A DNA stretch of 10,403 bases. It comes from Desulfosporosinus sp. UBA5188. Its GTDB lineage: Bacteria; Bacillota; Desulfitobacteriia; Desulfitobacteriales; Desulfitobacteriaceae. The notes beneath the pieces are model-generated. The model was not told where the DNA came from. It was given only the letters and a program-made list of their open reading frames with translations, and searched no databases. Positions within the stretch are counted from its first letter, which is position 1, and each line of letters begins with the position of its first letter. Location: positions 37,038 through 47,440 of the forward strand of contig DHWG01000170.1 of the NCBI GenBank assembly GCA_002413075.1, read 5' to 3'. The position numbers were made by a program, and so were the translations under genes. Shown here piece after piece: positions 7,063-10,403 of the stretch.

Positions 7063-7128
7063 GTTATACTCAAGTATATAACATGGTTGTCCAAATCTAA
7101 ACCCTCGTTTGTCGGCTATTTTTGGACA
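7063..7128. promoter_or_regulatory. Divergent control region with two inverted-repeat candidates
   Basis: Between the activator and the PAP2 gene lie the dyad TATACT-CA-AGTATA (7065-7078) and the complementary half-sites TGTCCAAA (7088-7095) and TTTGGACA (7121-7128), 33 bp apart. On the minus strand TATACT (7078-7073) could be a -10 for the activator, with TTTAGA (7101-7096) as a weak -35 at 17-bp spacing. These are pattern observations only; no known regulator consensus is recognised. Confidence 0.35.
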
Positions 7129-7138
7129 CTCTGTAACC

Positions 7139-7167
7139 TTGTCTAATTTCATAGGCCATTATATAAT
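7139..7167 (+). promoter_or_regulatory. Sigma-A type promoter of the PAP2 gene
   Basis: TTGTCT (7139-7144) is followed by 17 bp and a perfect TATAAT (7162-7167). The predicted start is near 7174, followed by the ribosome binding site AGGAGGG at 7188-7194 and the PAP2 ATG at 7202. Confidence 0.7.
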
Positions 7168-7201
7168 TATATATTAAGCTAAAGTCAGGAGGGATTCATC
7201 A

Positions 7202-7891
7202 ATGACGACCCCTAAAACTGCATTAATTTCTAAAAATCCACTTTCGAGGCTTAGCAAGTCCTTACTATGGGGATTGTTGATAAGTATTTTACTTCTTGCT
7301 CTATTTACCAAATTGAGCGAAGATCTTCTTTATAATGAGCTTGGAACCTTCGACAGGATTGTCGGAGAACTGATCAGAGGATTCGCTACGCCTAGTTTAA
7401 CAAGCGTTGCCGTAGTCATCACCAATTTAGGCTCAGCTTATATTGAGATTGGCTTGACTGTTTTAGTTGGTGGTTTCTTGTGGTTCCGTTTAAAGCATGT
7501 CTGGGAAACAAGTCTTCTGGCGATCAGCTTAAGTGGCGCTTGGCTTCTCAATACTATTCTAAAAGACCTATTTCATCGCGCTCGACCGGATATTGTTCAC
7601 CTTGCCAATGCCGGTGGATATAGTTTCCCAAGCGGCCATGCCATGGTCTCCGCTGCCTTCTATGGCGTGGTTGGATATTTAGTTTGGATCAATCTCAAAA
7701 ATCGCTCTAAGCCTTCATGGTATGTTATAGTCTTCACCTTTGCGCTGATCTTGGCCATTGGAATTAGCCGCATTTACCTTGGAGTACATTTTGCCAGCGA
7801 CGTTATCGCCGGATATGCAGCTGGGGGAGTGTGGGCAATTGCTTGCATTATTGGTTTAAAAGAAATTCGATATTATAAAAGTAAAAAATGA
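7202..7891 (+). CDS. PAP2-family membrane lipid phosphatase
   Basis: This is a 229-aa integral membrane phosphatase of the PAP2/PgpB superfamily. The three-part catalytic signature is intact: KDLFHRARP (K121-x6-R128-P129), PSGH (143-146, His146 as acid/base) and SRIYLGVHFASD (S189-R190, nucleophile His196, Asp200). About six membrane segments are apparent, the first at 20-36, with catalytic motifs placed at the outer face in characterised relatives. Likely substrates are phosphatidic acid, phosphatidylglycerophosphate or undecaprenyl diphosphate; the sequence does not decide. The ATG at 7202 has a good AGGAGGG site and a clear upstream promoter. It is divergent from the sigma-54 activator and is followed by about 190 bp before the flavodiiron gene with no evident terminator. 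It has no obvious functional link to either neighbour. Confidence 0.92.
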   Translation: MTTPKTALISKNPLSRLSKSLLWGLLISILLLALFTKLSEDLLYNELGTFDRIVGELIRGFATPSLTSVAVVITNLGSAYIEIGLTVLVGGFLWFRLKHVWETSLLAISLSGAWLLNTILKDLFHRARPDIVHLANAGGYSFPSGHAMVSAAFYGVVGYLVWINLKNRSKPSWYVIVFTFALILAIGISRIYLGVHFASDVIAGYAAGGVWAIACIIGLKEIRYYKSKK

Positions 7892-7957
7892 TAATTGGAT
7901 AAGGAGACAAAATTATACTATTGAATTGTACTAATTTTAATTTAGTTATGACTATAA

Positions 7958-7986
7958 TTGCATGATCAGCCTAAGTAGTGTAGAAT
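7958..7986 (+). promoter_or_regulatory. Candidate promoter of the flavodiiron gene
   Basis: TTGCAT (7958-7963) and TAGAAT (7981-7986) are separated by 17 bp, giving a start near 7993 and a leader of about 85 nt. A perfect TATAAT also occurs at 7953-7958 but lacks a well-placed -35. The imperfect dyad at 7999-8016 lies just downstream of the proposed start. Confidence 0.45.
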
Positions 7987-8079
7987 ATCTTTATTAGCTT
8001 GTGCAATGTAGAACAATTGTATATGGCACTTTCCGGCAAGGCCCTTAACGAAACCAATAAAATATTTAGGAGGTTTACT

Positions 8080-9276
8080 ATGAGTTTTGAAATTAATAAA
8101 AGTGTCACTTATGTAGGAAAAATCGACTGGGAATTGAAAAAGTTTCACGGTGATGAACTCTCTACCCACAAAGGTTCCAGCTATAATTCTTACCTTGTCC
8201 GGGACGAAAAGATAGCCCTCATCGATTGTGTTTGGGCACCCTTTGCTAAAGAATTTGTCGCTAATTTGAAGCAAGAGCTTGATTTAAAGACCATTGATTA
8301 TATTATTTGTAATCATGGTGAACCCGATCACAGTGGGGCTTTGCCAGAATTAATGAAGGAAATCCCCAATACCCCTATTTATTGTACGGCCAATGCCATT
8401 AAATCGTTAAAAGGTCAGTACCATCAAGATTGGAACTTCATACCCGTTAAAACGGGGGATAAACTAAATCTTGGATCCAAAGAATTTATTTTCATTGAGG
8501 CCAGAATGCTTCATTGGCCTGATACGATGTTCACCTACTTGACTGGCGATAATATATTGTTCAGCAACGACGGATTTGGTCAGCATTTAGCTTCTGAGCA
8601 TATGTTTAATGACTTAGTTGATCCAGCCGATTTATATCATGAAGCCCAAAAATATTATGCAAATATATTAAATCCGTTCAGTAAAATGGTTGAGAACAAA
8701 ATCAAAGAAATCTTAAGCCTCAACCTGCCTGTTGATATGATTTGCCCAAGCCATGGCGTCATATGGCGGGATAATCCTTTGCAAATTGTCCATAAATATA
8801 TGGAATGGGCTACGGCTTACCAAGAAAATCAAATCACCCTCATTTACGATACTATGTGGAACAGTACCCGTCAGATGGCCGAAAAAATAGCCTTTGGCAT
8901 AAGAATGAGTGATCCTGACGTGACGGTTAAATTGTTTAATGCTAATTCTACCCATGCCGATAAAAACGACATCATTACTGAAGTCTTTAAATCCAAGGCA
9001 ATACTGGTTGGTTCACCGACCATTAATAAAGGCGTATCGTTTGCCGTCGCCGGAATACTAGAAATGATTAAAGGATTAGCGTTTAAGAACAAAAAGAGCG
9101 CTGCCTTCGGTAGCTACGGTTGGAGTGGTGAAGGCAACAAACTCATTTCAGGTGAATTAGAACATGGCGGTTTTGAACTACTAAACGAAGGGCTAAAAGT
9201 AACCTGGAATCCGGATGACGAGAGCTTCATTAAGTGTCAAGAGTTCGGTCAGAGCATTGGACAAGCGCTTAAGTAA
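8080..9276 (+). CDS. fprA: A-type flavodiiron protein (oxygen/nitric oxide reductase)
   Basis: This is a 398-aa cytoplasmic flavodiiron protein that reduces O2 to water and/or NO to N2O with electrons usually supplied by rubredoxin or F420/NADH-linked partners. The N-terminal metallo-beta-lactamase-like domain holds all diiron ligands: His79, Glu81, Asp83 and His84 in NHGEPDHSG, His145 (MLHWPD), Asp164 (FSNDGFG) and His225 (CPSHG). These positions are within one residue of the Desulfovibrio gigas enzyme. The flavodoxin domain begins at about 252, with the FMN phosphate loop YDTMWNSTRQMA (256-267) and a later GSYGWSGEG segment. There is no C-terminal rubredoxin extension, so it is class A. ATG at 8080 follows TAGGAGG at 8067-8073; the upstream in-frame TTG at 7999 lacks such a site. 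It probably protects an anaerobe from oxygen or NO. No rubredoxin gene lies nearby. Distinguishing the O2 and NO preferences from sequence is not possible here. Confidence 0.96.
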   Translation: MSFEINKSVTYVGKIDWELKKFHGDELSTHKGSSYNSYLVRDEKIALIDCVWAPFAKEFVANLKQELDLKTIDYIICNHGEPDHSGALPELMKEIPNTPIYCTANAIKSLKGQYHQDWNFIPVKTGDKLNLGSKEFIFIEARMLHWPDTMFTYLTGDNILFSNDGFGQHLASEHMFNDLVDPADLYHEAQKYYANILNPFSKMVENKIKEILSLNLPVDMICPSHGVIWRDNPLQIVHKYMEWATAYQENQITLIYDTMWNSTRQMAEKIAFGIRMSDPDVTVKLFNANSTHADKNDIITEVFKSKAILVGSPTINKGVSFAVAGILEMIKGLAFKNKKSAAFGSYGWSGEGNKLISGELEHGGFELLNEGLKVTWNPDDESFIKCQEFGQSIGQALK

Positions 9277-9323
9277 AGTAACTCATAAATTGAGGTCATA
9301 TAGGTCGTAATGATCTACACCCA

Positions 9324-9362
9324 AAGAACAGAGAACCTGCATGTTGCTGGTTCTCTGTTCTT
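9324..9362 (+). terminator. Terminator after the flavodiiron gene
   Basis: Positions 9324-9337 and 9349-9362 form a perfect 14-bp inverted repeat (AAGAACAGAGAACC and its complement) with a loop that can add three more pairs. The stem lies about 48 nt after the stop codon. The T tract is poor (TTCTTGTATT), so termination may be partial and the DUF1540 gene might receive read-through. Confidence 0.65.
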
Positions 9363-9436
9363 GTATTCGGTGGAGATTGTCCCTTTCTGATTAAATATCC
9401 CATGATTTGGTTACTATATATTGGGAGGTGATAACT

Positions 9437-9589
9437 ATGAAGAGTCCTGAAGTAAAATGCAATGTAACAGAATGTACGTACAATGAACAATCAAAACTTT
9501 GTAACGCAACAAGTATTCAAGTAAATAAGCACCACTCTAATGCAACATCCACTGAGGCAACAGATTGTGGTACATTTAAGGTACGCTAG
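9437..9589 (+). CDS. DUF1540 small cysteine-containing protein
   Basis: This is a 50-aa hydrophilic protein matching the DUF1540 pattern: Cys8-x4-Cys13-x8-Cys22 followed by NATSIQV and a late TDCGTFKV (Cys44). The four cysteines suggest metal binding, but no function is established for the family. Members are common in spore-forming and anaerobic Firmicutes, sometimes as paired repeats; this has one unit. ATG at 9437 follows GGGAGGTG (9423-9430) at ideal spacing; an in-frame TTG at 9407 lies before that site and is rejected. It sits between the flavodiiron gene and the feo genes and ends before a bidirectional terminator. Its neighbours hint at an iron or redox role, which is only contextual. 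Confidence 0.87.
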   Translation: MKSPEVKCNVTECTYNEQSKLCNATSIQVNKHHSNATSTEATDCGTFKVR

Positions 9590-9608
9590 TCACTAGTCTC
9601 TGGTAACT

Positions 9609-9652
9609 AATAAAGCAGGGGAAGCATTTAAGAACGCTTCCCCTGCTTTATT
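9609..9652. terminator. Bidirectional terminator between DUF1540 and feo genes
   Basis: Positions 9609-9625 and 9636-9652 form a perfect 17-bp inverted repeat (AATAAAGCAGGGGAAGC and its complement) with a 10-nt loop. It lies 20 nt after the DUF1540 stop and 5 nt after the stop of the convergent small feo gene. The A/T-rich arms give short U runs in either direction, so it can serve both convergent units. Confidence 0.85.
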
Positions 9653-9657
9653 GACCC

Positions 9658-9801
9658 TCATTTAGAACAATCACACTTACCCTTACTTGTTGTGCAGTCT
9701 CCGCAGCAAGTGCTTCCACCTTTGCGCATGCGAACTATTGTTCGAACCATAATATAAACTGTAATCCCAACTATTATGCCGCCTAAAATCCAATTAATCA
9801 T
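9658..9801 (-). CDS. FeoB-associated Cys-rich membrane protein
   Basis: This is a 47-aa protein, MINWILGGIIVGITVYIMVR at its N-terminus, forming one transmembrane helix (about 3-23). It is followed by a basic stretch (RMRKGG) and a cysteine-rich tail with Cys32, Cys33, Cys36, Cys43 and Cys45. This architecture is that of the FeoB-associated Cys-rich membrane protein family (Pfam FeoB_associated), which commonly follows feoB in Firmicutes. The basic residues after the helix suggest the cysteine tail is cytoplasmic, where it might take Fe2+ from FeoB; this is inference. ATG at 9801 is preceded on the minus strand by AAGGGTGATGAA. It starts 33 nt after the feoB stop codon, so the two are surely co-transcribed, and it ends beside the shared terminator. 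Confidence 0.88.
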   Translation of the reverse strand: MINWILGGIIVGITVYIMVRTIVRMRKGGSTCCGDCTTSKGKCDCSK

Positions 9802-9834
9802 TTCATCACCCTTTTATTATTTTTATCCAATTCA

Positions 9835-10403
9835 TCAACTAAAACCCATTAACTTTCCTACACGGAAGATAAGAAATGCTACGATCCAAGCAACGCCTGT
9901 TGAGTACCCTACGGTAATTAACGTCCACTTCCAGGAATTCATTTCCCTTTTGATGGTGGCAAAGGCTGCCATGCACGGCATGTAAAGTAGGGAAAACGCC
10001 ATAAATGCATAAGCTGTTAAGGGGGTAAACGATGCTTGCAGAGCTGTTATCAGGTCCATTGAACCCGCTGTAGCTTCTGACACTCCATGTAAGATACCCA
10101 TAGTGGACACAACGGCTTCTTTTGCTACAAAACCAGTGATCAACGCAACGGCCGATTTCCAGTCTCCAAAACCGAGAGGCGCAAAAACAGGGACAATGGT
10201 TTTACCGATGGCCCCAAGCATGCTATCTCCCGGGTCCACCACCGCTTGGAAGGAAAAATTAAAGTACTGTAGAAACCAGATCACAACGGCTACTGAAAAG
10301 ATAATCGTCCCTGCTTTTTTAACAAACCCTTTTCCCTTGTCCCACATGTGAATCATTAAACCTTTGAGTGTGGGAATTCTATAGGGAGCATTCCTGTAAT
10401 GAA
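9835..10403 (-). CDS. feoB: Ferrous iron transport protein B, C-terminal part (truncated by window edge)
   Basis: The visible 188 codons run to the window end without a start. FeoB is a GTP-dependent inner-membrane Fe2+ transporter of about 600-700 aa, so the N-terminal G-protein domain and the first membrane segments lie outside. The frame continues upstream of the first visible Met as YRNAPYRIPTLKGLMIHMW, a typical FeoB segment (PYRxPTLKG, IHMW) before the second Gate region. Next come KKAGTIIFSVAVVIWFL, GFVAKEAVVSTMGILHG, a YMPCMAAFATIKRE motif with its conserved Cys, and the last membrane helix ending in FRVGKLMGFS. The stop at 9835-9837 is intact. It is followed by the Cys-rich partner gene. 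Any feoA or Fur site would be upstream of this gene and is not visible. Confidence 0.95.
   Translation of the reverse strand, partial: HYRNAPYRIPTLKGLMIHMWDKGKGFVKKAGTIIFSVAVVIWFLQYFNFSFQAVVDPGDSMLGAIGKTIVPVFAPLGFGDWKSAVALITGFVAKEAVVSTMGILHGVSEATAGSMDLITALQASFTPLTAYAFMAFSLLYMPCMAAFATIKREMNSWKWTLITVGYSTGVAWIVAFLIFRVGKLMGFS

Noticed and set aside
7892..7957. Small gene after AAGGAGAC at about 7901
   Set aside because: The only following frame starts with TTG at 7921 and ends after 14 codons; nothing resembles a protein.
7999..8079. In-frame N-terminal extension of the flavodiiron protein from a TTG
   Set aside because: No ribosome binding site at 7999, while TAGGAGG stands at the right distance before ATG 8080, and the family starts near the MSFEI equivalent, giving canonical ligand numbering.
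1..10403. CRISPR array, tRNA or rRNA genes, phage or toxin-antitoxin genes
   Set aside because: No regular direct repeats, cloverleaf-like segments, rRNA-like sequence or related proteins were seen on either strand by eye.

Overview
The window looks like chromosomal DNA of a strictly anaerobic, low-to-mid GC Firmicute, most likely a clostridial Peptococcaceae such as Desulfosporosinus or Desulfitobacterium. This is inferred from gene content (A-type flavodiiron protein, FeoB with its small Cys-rich partner, DUF1540 protein, sigma-54 regulator with PAS domains, GntP permease) and from strong GGAGG-type ribosome binding sites. No rRNA, tRNA, CRISPR array or intact transposase is visible.

Left two thirds (about 100-7000, all minus strand). 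Reading right to left, a PAS-PAS-AAA+-Fis sigma-54 activator (6984-5260) is followed by a strong hairpin terminator (5137-5186). Next comes a near-consensus -24/-12 promoter (5078-5064), then a three-gene operon: a fused family I CoA-transferase (4970-3390), an NAD-type short-chain dehydrogenase (3393-2647, ATGA overlap) and a GntP-family permease (2449-1055), closed by an 18-bp hairpin terminator with a T run (979-1036). The layout matches the B. subtilis yxjC-scoA-scoB-yxjF type of cluster. It reads as an uptake-oxidation-CoA activation module for a short hydroxy or keto acid, 3-hydroxybutyrate being the leading guess. Two copies of the palindrome TGTAGC-N6-GCTAC(A/G) lie about 110 and 180 bp upstream of the predicted start site. 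They are good candidates for the activator's enhancer sites, and one forms the tip of the terminator hairpin. A short three-hairpin element resembling IS200/IS605 ends sits between the dehydrogenase and permease genes. A small soluble methyl-accepting chemotaxis protein (922-107) follows the operon on the same strand.

Right third (about 7000-10403). A PAP2 lipid phosphatase (7202-7891, +) is transcribed divergently from the activator. It is followed by a flavodiiron protein (8080-9276, +), which reduces O2 or NO, and a 50-aa four-cysteine DUF1540 protein (9437-9589, +). A perfect 17-bp bidirectional hairpin (9609-9652) separates these from the convergent feo genes on the minus strand: the C-terminal part of FeoB, cut by the window edge, and a 47-aa FeoB-associated Cys-rich membrane protein (9801-9658) that was found by direct translation. 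This part concerns oxygen/NO defence and ferrous iron uptake.

No wholly new system is evident. The most interesting content is the compact enhancer-dependent control region at 5050-5245 and the mini-element within the operon.
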